A DNA stretch of 59,934 nt from CAYVFM01 sp964546375 (GCA_964546375.1 CAZJJO010000001.1:1-59934); one strand, 5' to 3'. Counted from the first letter of the stretch, positions 1 to 8,855 are shown. A program made the numbers and translations. The notes: a model not told the origin generated them from the letters alone.

Positions 1-2
1 AG

Positions 3-551
3 CTGTTCGCGTCGGCGGTGAACAAGGACCTGGCCGGCACCTTCGGGAACTTCGTCCACCGGGTCTTCCAGTTCTGCGACGCTCGGTTCGGAGCCGAGAT
101 CCCCGACGGCGGAGCCCCGGGGCCGGCCGAGCGGGAGCTGGCCGAGGAGAGCGGCCGGCGCCTCGACGCCTACCGCTCCGCCATGCGCGAGATGGACTTC
201 CGGCGGGCCATGCGCGAGCTGCGGGCCCTCTGGAAGCTGGGCAACGCCTACATCGACGAGCGGGCCCCGTGGAGCACGGTGAAGACCGACCCCGACGAGG
301 CCCGGACGACCATCCGGACCTGCTTCAACCTGATCCGGCTCTTCGCCGAGGCGGCCCGGCCCGTGATCCCGGACCTGGCGGACACCGTCCTCGACGCCCT
401 GCGCCTGGACGACGAGGAGCGCTCGACGCCGCTGGCCGACATCGGCCTGGACGACCTGGCGGGCGGCCGCCCCTTCGAGCCGATCCCGCCCCTGGTGGAG
501 AAGATCGAGGAGGAGGAGATCGAGCGCCACGAGGCCCGGTTCGGCGCCTGA
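3..551 (+). CDS. metG: methionyl-tRNA synthetase, C-terminal part (5' end outside window)
   Basis: This is the last ~182 residues of a class I methionyl-tRNA synthetase, which charges tRNA-Met in the cytoplasm. The reading frame is already open at the left edge, so the catalytic HIGH/KMSKS part lies outside the window. The visible segment opens with VNKDLAGTFGNFVHRV, a well-conserved stretch at the start of the MetRS anticodon-binding helical bundle, followed by the LWKLGNAYIDERAPW element. The protein ends at a TGA right after this bundle, so it lacks the C-terminal EMAP-II/Trbp111-like tRNA-binding domain found in many bacterial enzymes. It converges on the hydrolase gene to its right. Confidence 0.93.
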   Translation: MFASAVNKDLAGTFGNFVHRVFQFCDARFGAEIPDGGAPGPAERELAEESGRRLDAYRSAMREMDFRRAMRELRALWKLGNAYIDERAPWSTVKTDPDEARTTIRTCFNLIRLFAEAARPVIPDLADTVLDALRLDDEERSTPLADIGLDDLAGGRPFEPIPPLVEKIEEEEIERHEARFGA

Positions 552-580
552 CCTCCCGGGGACGGTGGGCGCCGGCCCCG

Positions 581-609
581 CCCGGCCCGCCGCCCCTCCC
601 GGGGCCGGG
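581..609. terminator. GC hairpin between convergent metG and the AstE-like gene
   Basis: An 8-bp perfect inverted repeat (CCCGGCCC / GGGCCGGG) with a 13-nt loop lies in the 63-bp gap between two convergent stop codons. No T-run follows on either strand. A bidirectional termination role is inferred from position only. Confidence 0.3.
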
Positions 610-614
610 CCGGA

Positions 615-1820
615 TCAGCCCGACTCGGCGACGTCCTTCCGCCGGGTGAGCACCAGCCGTCCCCCCTCCGGCCGCTCGCGCCGGTAGCCCAGCAGGTGGA
701 ACAGCTTCACCACCATCGGACGGGCGGCCCGGGGATGGACGGTGATCGACTCCGCCCGCTCGGGGTGGCGCTGCACGCCGGGGAGCCAGCGGGCCAGCAC
801 GTCCAGGCGCAGGCGGCGCAGGACCGCCGAGACGATCAGCCAGAACGGCGCCACCTCCCGCACCAGGAAGAACCCCTCGCCGCCCTTCTCCTGGTACAGG
901 GGGAGGAAGAGGCGCCCGGACTCGGGCGCGCGGATCTCGCCGCGCCGGTCGCGGGCGACGAGCTGTCCCTCCTCCACCGGGTCGAAGTTGCGGTAGCCCG
1001 GCTCCATCCGGAACCCGTCGTCCTCGCGCAGGGCGTGGCGGTAGCGGACCTCGAAGAGCGAGGGCACGGCCTCGGCGGCCCGCCGCAGCCGACGACGCAG
1101 GCCGTCCGGCTCGGGCACGTCGTCCAGCTCGACGGCGCCGACCGAGACGAGGGCGAGCCAGACGGCCCGCTCCAGGTGCACCACGGACTCCGGGGCGCGG
1201 TGCGCGCCGCCCTCCAGGCCGATGCCCACGTGGCCCAGGTGGTCGATCCAGTCCAGGAAGGTCCCCTCCAGCTCCTCCTCGAGGCCCAGGACCAGGGGCA
1301 CCGGGAAGGTCCGGGCGAACGAGCGGTTGCGCAGCGAGTCGCTGAAGGTGACGAAGGGGACGCTCTCCGCCGAGGTGGTGTGGAGGTCGATCAGGTAGAC
1401 GCGGCGCCCCCGTGCACGGCGAAAGACCACCTCCAGCGCCGCCATCAGCCGGCTCTGCTCGCGGGCCTCCGCCGTCAGCGGGCAGGAGGCGGGCTCCCGG
1501 CCGTCGCGGGAGATCCCCTTCAGGGCCGCGATGCGGTCGAGCGTCCAGACGCGGTTGAGGTCCTCGTCCAGGAAGCGCTGGCCCCGCTCGAGGGCCGGCA
1601 CGTTGCCGGCCAGCGCCACCAGCTCGCCCCGGAAGGCGGGGCGGCTCTCGTCCAGCCGGCGGAAGACCCGGCGGAGCGCCTCGATCCCCGAGCGCTCGTT
1701 GCCGTGGAGGCCCGCGACGCAGACCAGGAGCGGGCCGTCCTCCGCCCCCCCGTGGCGGCCGATGAGGCGCTCGGCCGCCGATCGCTCGCCGATGTCCCTG
1801 CGGACGGCCGTTCCGTTCAC
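615..1820 (-). CDS. succinylglutamate desuccinylase/aspartoacylase-family zinc hydrolase
   Basis: A 401-residue M14-type zinc carboxypeptidase-fold protein of the AstE/AspA family. Family members remove an acyl group from an N-acyl amino acid or cleave a peptide-like amide. The zinc motif GLHGNE sits about 40 residues from the start and the third zinc ligand is in IDLHTTSAES. The start is GTG (1818-1820), which overlaps the TGA of the upstream ligase gene as GTGA, so the two are almost certainly translationally coupled. The pairing with a GCS2-type ligase suggests that one enzyme makes and the other breaks the same amide bond; this is inference. The substrate cannot be named from sequence. 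Confidence 0.82.
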   Translation of the reverse strand: MNGTAVRRDIGERSAAERLIGRHGGAEDGPLLVCVAGLHGNERSGIEALRRVFRRLDESRPAFRGELVALAGNVPALERGQRFLDEDLNRVWTLDRIAALKGISRDGREPASCPLTAEAREQSRLMAALEVVFRRARGRRVYLIDLHTTSAESVPFVTFSDSLRNRSFARTFPVPLVLGLEEELEGTFLDWIDHLGHVGIGLEGGAHRAPESVVHLERAVWLALVSVGAVELDDVPEPDGLRRRLRRAAEAVPSLFEVRYRHALREDDGFRMEPGYRNFDPVEEGQLVARDRRGEIRAPESGRLFLPLYQEKGGEGFFLVREVAPFWLIVSAVLRRLRLDVLARWLPGVQRHPERAESITVHPRAARPMVVKLFHLLGYRRERPEGGRLVLTRRKDVAESG

Positions 1821-3736
1821 TCCCCCGCGGATTCCTCGAGTCGTCGCTCCAGGAGCTGCCCGGCGATCTCCAGGAAGCTGTGCTCCGTGACCAGCCCCAC
1901 CAGCCGTCCCTCCCGGACCACGGGCAGGCAGGGCACCGACTGCTCCCGCATCAGCTCGACCGCCTCGAGCGTGGGCGTCTCCGGGGAGGCCGTGACCAGG
2001 TCCCGCACCATGATCTCGCTGACGGGGACCGGCTCCTCGTCGGCTTCCCGCTCGTCGCCGGCCAGGAAGCGGAGCAGGGATCGGTCGGAGACGAGACCGA
2101 CCAGGTGGTGGTCGTCGTCCTCGACCGGAATGTAGCGTACCCGGTGCCAGGCCATGAGGTTCGCCACCAGGTCCACGGCGTCGTCCTGGTTCACCGTGTG
2201 GAGGTCGGTGGTCATGAACCCCTCGAGCTGGAGGTAGCTCGGCTGCCAGCCGCCGCCCTCCTCGAGCTCGGCCGGGTCCCACTCGTGGACGGGCTCGCCG
2301 GTCCGCTGGCGGGCCGCCATCGCCCCGGTCAGCGCCCGGAGCTTCTCCTCGGGAGCGCCCCGGTCCTCCATGCCGGCCACGGACTTGAGCATCCAGGCCG
2401 CGCCCGTCCGTCCGCCCTCCGCACGATGGTCGATGACGTCGAGGTAGCCCTGCAGATCGCCCTCGTCGATGTCCGAGTCGCGGAGCCCCTCGCGGGCCAT
2501 GGGCAGCAGCCGCTCGCGGACCAGCTCGTCGGCCGGCCAGTCCTCCCCGTCCAGCCACCGGAGGTTGGCGCCCATCCCCAGCCGGGCCGCCGCCACGAAG
2601 TTCCCCCGCGCGTCGTCGAAGTCCATCTTCTCGCGGACGTCCCCGTGCTCGCTGGCGACGCCGTTGACCAGGCCCAGCCAGAAGGCGGCGTTGGCCATCT
2701 CGTCGAGCAGGGTGGGACCCGAGGGGAGGACCCGGTTCTCGATGCGGAGGTGCGCCTTCCCCTGTCCCGACAGGCCGTAGCACGGGCGGTTCCACCGGTA
2801 GACGGTGCTGTTGTGGAGCTGCAGGGCCGCCAGCCCGGGCGCGCGCCCCTCCTCGATGGCGTCGAAGGGGTCCTCCTCGATCTCCTCCGAGAACAGGGAG
2901 CGGAAGCGCGAGATGTCCTCGCGGTAGACCTCCAGCACCGACTCGTCGACCCACTGCTGGCCGAAGGTGACCCGGGGCGGGATCTCCCGGAGGTCCGGGG
3001 CCTTGGAGCGGATGTCCACGGAGAGCTGGAAGAGCGCGATCCGGGTCTCGTGCCACAGCCGCTTCCCGAAGATCATCGGCGAGTTGACGCCCACCGCCAG
3101 CACCGGCGCCGTGACGGCCTGGGACACGTTGTAGAGCGGGGCGAACTCCTCGGGGTCGACCTGGAAGTGCACCTGGAAGCTGGTGTTGGCCGACTCGACC
3201 ATGATGTTGTCCTGCTCCAGGCGCAGCTCGTCGGTGCCCTTCAGGTGGAACTCGAAGCTGCCGCCCCGCATCCGCATCAGGACGTCGTTGAGGCGCCGGT
3301 ACCGGTCCTTCGGGGTGATGTTGTCGAGGTTCAGGTCGGACTTCCGGATGGTCGGCAGGATGCCGGTGAGCAGGATCCGGACGTCCCGCTCGCGGGCCGT
3401 GCCGCGCACCAGCTCCAGCAGCTCCTCGATCTGGCGGTGCAGGCGGCTGAGGCAGTCGCCCCCCCAGTCCACCGGCTCGGCGTTCAGCTCCATGTTGTAG
3501 CGGCCGAGCTCGGAGACGACCCGGGGGTCGTCGATGCGGTCGAGGATCTCGGTGTTCACCGGGGCGGGCCGCCAGTTGCGGTCCACCAGGAAGAACTCCT
3601 GCTCGGCGCCGATGCGCCGGTCCCCGCGCTCCATCAGGTCGCTCTGGAGCACCTCCTCGAGGGCCCGGACGTCGCGCAGGACGTGCCGGGTGAACCGGCG
3701 CAGCTCCTCGCCTTCGTTCGAGGGATCAGATGGCAT
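1817..3736 (-). CDS. GCS2-type glutamate-cysteine ligase-like protein fused to tandem CBS domains
   Basis: A 639-residue fusion. Residues ~10-440 are a GCS2/YbdK-type ATP-dependent carboxylate-amine ligase: IGAEQEFFLVD near residue 35 is the family's early glutamate-rich metal-binding motif, and NTSFQVHFQV and ENRVLPSGPTLLDE are further family blocks. Residues ~480-630 are a pair of CBS domains (GFMTTDLHTVNQDDA and IMVRDLVTASPETPT), which in other proteins bind adenine nucleotides and regulate the attached enzyme. I chose ATG at 3734-3736 because the conserved domain starts directly after it; no strong ribosome site is visible. It is stop/start-coupled to the AstE-like hydrolase. True gamma-glutamylcysteine synthesis is possible, but the substrate is unproven. 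Confidence 0.8.
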   Translation of the reverse strand: MPSDPSNEGEELRRFTRHVLRDVRALEEVLQSDLMERGDRRIGAEQEFFLVDRNWRPAPVNTEILDRIDDPRVVSELGRYNMELNAEPVDWGGDCLSRLHRQIEELLELVRGTARERDVRILLTGILPTIRKSDLNLDNITPKDRYRRLNDVLMRMRGGSFEFHLKGTDELRLEQDNIMVESANTSFQVHFQVDPEEFAPLYNVSQAVTAPVLAVGVNSPMIFGKRLWHETRIALFQLSVDIRSKAPDLREIPPRVTFGQQWVDESVLEVYREDISRFRSLFSEEIEEDPFDAIEEGRAPGLAALQLHNSTVYRWNRPCYGLSGQGKAHLRIENRVLPSGPTLLDEMANAAFWLGLVNGVASEHGDVREKMDFDDARGNFVAAARLGMGANLRWLDGEDWPADELVRERLLPMAREGLRDSDIDEGDLQGYLDVIDHRAEGGRTGAAWMLKSVAGMEDRGAPEEKLRALTGAMAARQRTGEPVHEWDPAELEEGGGWQPSYLQLEGFMTTDLHTVNQDDAVDLVANLMAWHRVRYIPVEDDDHHLVGLVSDRSLLRFLAGDEREADEEPVPVSEIMVRDLVTASPETPTLEAVELMREQSVPCLPVVREGRLVGLVTEHSFLEIAGQLLERRLEESAGE

Positions 3737-3838
3737 CCGGCGGGTCCCGTCGAGGTGAGAGGGTCGGTGGTGCGCTGGCGCCGGGCTCCCGGCAGGCCGG
3801 CTTAAGGTTGGCGGCGGGCCGCCGGTGGACAAGCCCGG

Positions 3839-4834
3839 TCAGCTCGCGCCCGGCCGTCCCCGTGCAGCCGGCGTCTCGTCCCGGGGGAACAGGTCGCCCA
3901 CGGCGTCCAGGAACCGGCGGGCCACGGCCGGCCAGCCGTAGGCCCGGACCCGCTCCCGGCCGGCGCGAGCCATCGAGCGGCGGAGCTCCCCGTCCGAGAG
4001 CAGCCGCAGCAGGGCGCCCGCCACCGCGTCCGGGTCGCGGGGATCCACCAGGAGGCCCGTCTCGCCGTCCGGGACCACCTCCGGCACGGCGGCCGCGTCG
4101 CCGGCCACCACCGGCAGCCCCGCCGCCATGGCCTCGAGGAAGACGATCCCGAAGCCCTCCTGGAGGGACGGGAGGCAGAAGAGATCGGCGCCCGCGTAGG
4201 CCGCCTGCAGCCGCTCCAGGCCGGCCACCTCGCCCTCCAGCCGGACCGGGCCCTCCAGCCCCATCCCCCGGACGAGCCGGCGGAGCCGACCCAGCTCCGG
4301 CCCGCCGCCGACGATCCGCAGGCGCGCGTCCGGCCGCTCCTCCCGCACCCGGGCGAAGGCCCGCACCAGCGTGGCGGTGTTCTTCCGGGGGTACTGGCGG
4401 GCGACGCTCAGGACCGTGGGACCCGGGGCGGGATCCTCGGGCTCGGGCAGGTCGCGCCAGGCCTCGAGGTCGATGCCCTCCGGCACGACGGCCTGGCGCC
4501 GCGGCGCGACCCCGTAGGCCCGGCGCACCACCTCCCGGCAGTGCTCGCTGGTGACGACCACGCGGTCGGCCCGTCGGGCGGCGCGGGCCTCCAGGCGGGC
4601 GAGGGCGGCGAAGCGGAGGCGCGTGAGCCCGGTCTCGAAGCGCGCCTCGTCCGCCATCACACCCTTCAGGCAGGCCACCCGGGGGACCGAACCGGTGTCG
4701 ACGAAGCATCCGTCCAGGTCGAAGGAGACGACCAGGTCCCGGGCCGCGGGGTCGAGGCGGAAGGGGAGCGCGGCATTGAAGGCCAGACGCCGGAGGGTGC
4801 CCGGGTCCCGGCTCCCGGGGCCGAGGAAGTCCAC
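3839..4834 (-). CDS. GT4-family glycosyltransferase (start uncertain, extends upstream)
   Basis: A GT-B fold, family 4 glycosyltransferase that transfers a sugar from an activated donor, probably for cell-envelope glycans. The donor-binding C-terminal half shows PTVLSVARQYPRKNTATLV, the phosphate-binding EGFGIVFLEAMAAG and GLLVDPRDPDAVAGAL. The boundary given uses the first standard start, GTG at 4832-4834. The true protein surely begins earlier: the same frame continues upstream through LRSLGHR and a glycine-rich loop to RIAFVDSW (~4920-4942), the usual first beta strand and loop of a GT-B protein. No ATG, GTG or TTG occurs in that frame before an in-frame stop at 5048-5050. See the findings. 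Confidence 0.8.
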   Translation of the reverse strand: MDFLGPGSRDPGTLRRLAFNAALPFRLDPAARDLVVSFDLDGCFVDTGSVPRVACLKGVMADEARFETGLTRLRFAALARLEARAARRADRVVVTSEHCREVVRRAYGVAPRRQAVVPEGIDLEAWRDLPEPEDPAPGPTVLSVARQYPRKNTATLVRAFARVREERPDARLRIVGGGPELGRLRRLVRGMGLEGPVRLEGEVAGLERLQAAYAGADLFCLPSLQEGFGIVFLEAMAAGLPVVAGDAAAVPEVVPDGETGLLVDPRDPDAVAGALLRLLSDGELRRSMARAGRERVRAYGWPAVARRFLDAVGDLFPRDETPAARGRPGAS

Positions 4835-5003
4835 CCGGTGGCCCAGCGACCGGAGCCCCCCGGCGAGGCCGGCGATGCCGACGGCGGAGCCGCTTCCGCG
4901 GGCCCGGTCGCGCCGCCAGGAGTCGACGAACGCGATCCGGAGGCCCCGCTCCGGACGACCGGGGTCGTCGGTCCGCTCCGGGGTCGGGGGTCCGGGCGGC
5001 GCC

Positions 5004-5333
5004 TCAGAGCCGCTCGATCCGGGCGGCGAGGATGAAATCGTTCTCGCTCAGGCCGTCGATGGCGTGGGTCCAGACCTCCACCCCCACCTCGCCCCAGGAG
5101 AGGTGCAGGTCCGGGTGGTGGCCCTGCTCCTCGGCCAGCTCGCCCACCTCGTTGACGAAGTCCAGCGCCGACGCGAAGTCGTCGAACTCGAACGTCTTCG
5201 CCAGGTGGTGGCCGTCGACCACCTCCCAGCCGGCGGGCAGCTCGTCGAGCAGGTCGGCGAGCTCCTCGCCCTCCAGCGGCGGCACGTCGCCGTGGCAGGG
5301 CTCGCACTGCTGCTCCGCGAGACGTCGGGACAT
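5004..5333 (-). CDS. phhB: pterin-4-alpha-carbinolamine dehydratase
   Basis: A 109-residue protein of the normal length for this family. It dehydrates 4a-hydroxytetrahydrobiopterin, regenerating the pterin cofactor after aromatic amino acid hydroxylation. The signature EEQGHHPDLHLSW contains the catalytic His-His-Pro. The start is ATG at 5331-5333 with a GGGAGGAG ribosome site close upstream. No aromatic amino acid hydroxylase is in this window, so its partner is unknown; some bacterial homologues act in molybdopterin or general pterin metabolism instead. An unusual Cys-x2-Cys (CEPC) sits in the N-terminal tail. Confidence 0.92.
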   Translation of the reverse strand: MSRRLAEQQCEPCHGDVPPLEGEELADLLDELPAGWEVVDGHHLAKTFEFDDFASALDFVNEVGELAEEQGHHPDLHLSWGEVGVEVWTHAIDGLSENDFILAARIERL

Positions 5334-5451
5334 CGGCTCCTCCCGGTGGGCGTCGGGGAGCGGCGAGGGCCGCGGCTCGCCGCGTCGGTGCCCGACATCG
5401 AGCGCAAGTTTCGGTCCTGCCGGCCGCCCTCCTCGGCCGCCCCCCGGCGGC

Positions 5452-7154
5452 TCAGCCTGTCGAGTCGTATCCCTGGCCGGCGTCCCGGCCGGGCCGGTCG
5501 GCGGGGTCGATGTNNNNNNNNNNNNNNNNNNNNNNNNNNNNNNNNNNNNNNNNNNNNNNNNNNNNNNNNNNNNNNNNNNNNNNNNNNNNNNNNNNNNNNN
5601 NNNNNNNNNNNNNGTCGAGTCGTATCCCTGGCCGGCGTCCCGGCCGGGCCGGTCGGCGGGGTCGATGTCGCCGAAGCGGACCGGCGCCCCGCGCTCCCGC
5701 TCCTTGGCCCGGTAGAGGGCCTCGTCCGCCCGCCGGAGGAGCGACTCCACGCCGTCGGCGTCGTTCGGGTAGAAGGCGACGCCCGTGGAGACGTGCACGT
5801 CCATGGCCTGACCCTCGCCGGTGACCAGGTGGAGGTCCTCGATGTCGGCCTGGAGCCGTTCGGTCACCCGCCGGGTGAGCTCGGGGTCGGCGTTCAGGAG
5901 CAGGGCGGCGAACTCGTCGCCCCCCAGGCGGGCCGTCTCGTCGGTCTCGCGCAGCGAGTGGCGGAGCAGATCGGCCACCTGCCGGAGGGCCCGATCGCCG
6001 GCCTGGTGGCCGTGGCGGTCGTTGATGGACTTGAGCTGGTCGCAGTCCAGCAGCAGCAGGGCCAGCTCCTCCCCGTAGCGGTCGGCCCGGGCCACGTGCT
6101 CCCGGAACTTCTGCAGGAAGTGGCGCCGGTTGTGGAGCCCGGTCAGCGGGTCCGTGACGGCCAGCCGCCGGGTCTCGGTGTGGAGGCGGACGGTGTGGAT
6201 CACCGCCGCCACGTGATGGCCGATGACCGAGAGGGTGCGCACCGACTCCTCGTCGAACGCCCGGGGGCGGGTGGTCTCGACGTCCAGCACGCCGAGGATC
6301 TCGCCCTCGACCCGCAGGGGGACGGCCATCTCGCTGCGCCCCTCGGGCACGCCCTCGATGTAGTCCGGGTCGTCGCGGACGTCCTGGACGACCACCGGCT
6401 CCTCGAGCTCGAGGCACCGGCCGGTCACCCCCTGTCCGGGCCGGATGGCGAGCTCCTCCACCCCTTCCGCGTATCCCTGGGCGGCCCGGACCCGCAGCAC
6501 GCCCTCGTCGTCCAGCAGGAGGATCGCCGCCCGCCCCTCGGGCATGATCTCACGGGTGATCCGCAGCATCTCCGGCAGCTTCTCCTCGAGGTCGCCGCGG
6601 ACGCTGGCGAGGCGCGAGATCCGGTGGAGGGCGTCCAGCCGGCGGATCTGGGACTGGAGCCGGTTGCGGGCCCGCGAGGCCACCAGCGCCAGGGCGGCCT
6701 GGGCGCCGAGGACCGTGAGCAGCTTCTCGTGCTCCCGGGTGAAGGCGTCCTCCCGCTCCGACTCGGCGTTGAGCACCCCGGCCACCTCGTTGCCGACCAT
6801 CAGCGGCACCGCCAGGTTCGAGCGGGCCTCGGCCAGCCCCTCCAGGTACCGGTCGTCGCGCCGGACGTCGCCCACCCGGACGGACTCCCGGTGCTCGGCC
6901 GCCCACCCGGAGAGGCCCTGGCCGGGCTCGATGACCATCCCCAGGACGCGGGAGCGCCGGTCGCCGTACCCCCGCACCCGCCTCACCTCGAGCCGGCCGG
7001 TCTCGGGGTCGGGGAGCATGAGGGCGCAGTGCTCGAAGCCCACCAGCTCCTGGGCCCGGTCCAGCACCTCGTCCACCAGCTCGTCGAGGCTGTCGCGGAG
7101 CCCGATCCGCCTCGTGGCCTCGTAGAGGGCCTCCAGGCTGGCGATGCGGCTCAC
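5452..7154 (-). CDS. GAF-GAF-GGDEF diguanylate cyclase (interrupted by assembly gap)
   Basis: A predicted cyclic-di-GMP synthase of about 515 residues after the gap is collapsed. Two GAF sensor domains (roughly residues 5-160 and 165-320, each with a PGQG(L/V)(S/T)G loop) precede a GGDEF domain. The active-site motif is an intact GGDEF and is preceded by RETD five residues earlier, the RxxD inhibitory site for product feedback. The start is GTG at 7152-7154 with GGAGAG upstream. The 100-N gap and a duplicated 55-bp flank interrupt the 3' end. Removing 155 bases restores one continuous frame ending ...GQGYDSTG at the TGA at 5452-5454. There are no membrane segments, so it is cytoplasmic. Confidence 0.88.
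5459..5513. repeat. 55-bp contig-end duplicate, left copy
   Basis: These 55 bases are identical to 5614-5668 on the other side of the N gap. They are an assembly artefact, not a biological repeat: collapsing them heals the cyclase frame. Confidence 0.9.
5514..5613. other. assembly gap of 100 N
   Basis: Exactly 100 undetermined bases, the conventional placeholder for a gap of unknown size. The same 55-bp sequence flanks both sides, so the real gap is probably minus 55 bp (overlapping contig ends). Confidence 0.98.
5614..5668. repeat. 55-bp contig-end duplicate, right copy
   Basis: Identical to 5459-5513. It encodes the same C-terminal residues of the diguanylate cyclase in the minus-strand frame. 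Confidence 0.9.
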
Positions 7155-7272
7155 GGTCTCTCCGGCGCGCGGCGTCGCATTCGGCTCCCCCGTCCCTGGC
7201 GTCCCTGGCGTGCTGGCGGGCGTCCACGGTCCCCCATTCTCGCCGGGTCCGATCGTTGAGACAAGCTGTCGG

Positions 7273-8334
7273 TCACCGGTCCCCCCGTCCGGCCGGGCCC
7301 GGTCCGCGCGGACCGGGGGCCAGGCCGGCCCGCCGCAGGTGCTCCACGGCCTGCTCCACCGCCGCCTCCGGCCCGCGGTCGCAGCGCACCGGGCGAGCCG
7401 CCCGGCGGACCTCGTCGGAGGGCTCCTCCCGGCGCCGGGCCTCGCGCCGCTCCCCGGCCGGGAGGTCCGCCTGGCGGGCCGAGATCCCCCTGACCTTGGC
7501 CCGCACCGCCGCCCGGTAGGAGACGTAGAGGTCCAGCAGGCGGCGCCCGTCCGGGTCGTCGGAGGCGGCGAAGTAGGCGTCGGCGAAGCGCCGCGCAAGG
7601 TCGCGCCGACCGCGGACCGTCAGGTCCATGACCGGGAACGCGGCGTCCGCCACGGGATCGGCGTAGCGGAACCGGTCGTTGAACTCGATGCAGTCGACGA
7701 TCACCACGTCCCCCGGCGGCTCCCGGTCCGGGAAGAGGTAGACGTGCTCCAGCAGCAGGTCGCCGTGGGTGTCGCGCGGCGCGCCGCCCTCGGCCCGCTC
7801 CTCGATCAGGCCACGCCGCCGGCGCAGCTCCCGCTCGGTGAGCTCACGGGTCCGGTCGTGGACGGCCGCGGTGACGACGTCCCCGACGTGGCCGACGGTC
7901 TGCTCGAAGTTCTCGCGTGCGTTGCCGGCCACGACCTCCCAGCGGCCGTACCGGGCGATCTCGGGGCCGGAGGCGGCCTCCCGGTGGAAGCGGGCCACCC
8001 GTCGGGCCACCCGCTCCAGCGACTCCCGGTCCAGCTCGCCCCGCTCCAGCCGGGCGGCGGCGGTGGCGCCGGGGGGCAGGCGCCGCATCCGGACGGCGTG
8101 CTCCAGGACCTCGCCCTCGCCTCCGAAGCGCGGTCCCTCCGGTCCCCGAGTGACCGGGACGACGCCCAGGTAGACGTCCGGCGCGAGGCGACGGTTGAGG
8201 CGCACCTCGTCCTCGCAGGCGCGGCGCCGCTTCTCCGGGGTCGAGAAGTCGAGGAAGCCGAGGTCGAGCGGCTTCCTCAGCTTGTAGGCGTAGTCGCCGG
8301 CCAGCAGGACGACCGAGATGTGGGTGCGGTGCAC
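7273..8334 (-). CDS. aminoglycoside-phosphotransferase-fold kinase (COG2187-like)
   Basis: A protein-kinase-like fold related to the N-terminal half of COG2187 proteins. Visible elements are GDYAYKLRKP (nucleotide-binding lysine region), DTHGDLLLEHVYLF (catalytic HGDL loop) and VIVDCIEFND (the DFG-like metal site). The P-loop kinase domain that often follows in COG2187 is absent, so this is the single-domain form; the substrate is unknown. The boundary uses GTG at 8332-8334. Conserved sequence (PEAYPHP) continues upstream to a CTG at 8377-8379, which overlaps the TGA of the peroxiredoxin gene as CTGA. I suspect CTG is the real start, giving 368 rather than 353 residues. Confidence 0.78.
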   Translation of the reverse strand: MHRTHISVVLLAGDYAYKLRKPLDLGFLDFSTPEKRRRACEDEVRLNRRLAPDVYLGVVPVTRGPEGPRFGGEGEVLEHAVRMRRLPPGATAAARLERGELDRESLERVARRVARFHREAASGPEIARYGRWEVVAGNARENFEQTVGHVGDVVTAAVHDRTRELTERELRRRRGLIEERAEGGAPRDTHGDLLLEHVYLFPDREPPGDVVIVDCIEFNDRFRYADPVADAAFPVMDLTVRGRRDLARRFADAYFAASDDPDGRRLLDLYVSYRAAVRAKVRGISARQADLPAGERREARRREEPSDEVRRAARPVRCDRGPEAAVEQAVEHLRRAGLAPGPRGPGPAGRGDR

Positions 8335-8375
8335 CCGGAGGTCCTCGGCCGGGTGGGGATAGGCCTCCGGCCGCT

Positions 8376-8855
8376 TCAGGCAGCCGCGGGCGCGGCCCGT
8401 ACGGCGGCGCGGACCTCCTCGTAGTCGGGCTCGACGTCGGGGTCGTCGGTGACCCAGCGGTAGGCGACCCGCCCGTCGGCCCCGACCACGAAGACGGAGC
8501 GCCTGGCGACGCCCTCCAGCCCCATCAGGTCGTCGTGGAGGACGCCCCACTCGTCGGCCACCTCGCGGTTGAAGTCCGAGAGCAGGGGGAAGGGCAGGTC
8601 CTCCTCCTCCCGGAAGCGGGCGTTCACGAACGGGCTGTCCACGCTGATGCCGAAGACCCGGGCGTCCAGCTCGTCGAGCCGGTCCCAGCGCCGGGCGAAG
8701 GCGCAGAGCTCGTCGGTGCAGACGGGGCTGAAGGCCAGGGGGAAGAAGGCCAGCACCACCCGCTCGCGGCCGAACAGCTCGCCGACGTCGATCTCCTCCT
8801 CGGGCCCGGCCGGGAGGGTGAAGCCCGGGGCCCGGTCGCCTTCCCGAACGGACAT
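8376..8855 (-). CDS. peroxiredoxin (AhpE/BCP-like)
   Basis: A 159-residue thioredoxin-fold thiol peroxidase that reduces hydrogen peroxide and organic peroxides. The peroxidatic cysteine is C46 in PLAFSPVC, a P-x3-S-x2-C version of the usual P-x3-T-x2-C motif. A second cysteine at C51 gives the C-x4-C spacing used as the resolving pair in BCP/PrxQ enzymes. The start is ATG at 8853-8855, with purine-rich GGAAGAGACGAG upstream. It leads directly into the kinase gene with a 4-bp overlap, so the two are probably cotranscribed. Confidence 0.92.
   Translation of the reverse strand: MSVREGDRAPGFTLPAGPEEEIDVGELFGRERVVLAFFPLAFSPVCTDELCAFARRWDRLDELDARVFGISVDSPFVNARFREEEDLPFPLLSDFNREVADEWGVLHDDLMGLEGVARRSVFVVGADGRVAYRWVTDDPDVEPDYEEVRAAVRAAPAAA

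Noticed and set aside
5004..7598. A single fused protein of cyclase plus pterin dehydratase reading through the Ns
   Set aside because: Continuity depends on the arbitrary 100-N length. Collapsing the duplicated 55 bp gives a stop for the cyclase at 5452 and a separate dehydratase with its own ribosome site.
8376..8379. CTGA overlaps as proof of a special CTG start system
   Set aside because: Any gene whose last sense codon ends in C and stops with TGA creates CTGA, so two cases are weak evidence.
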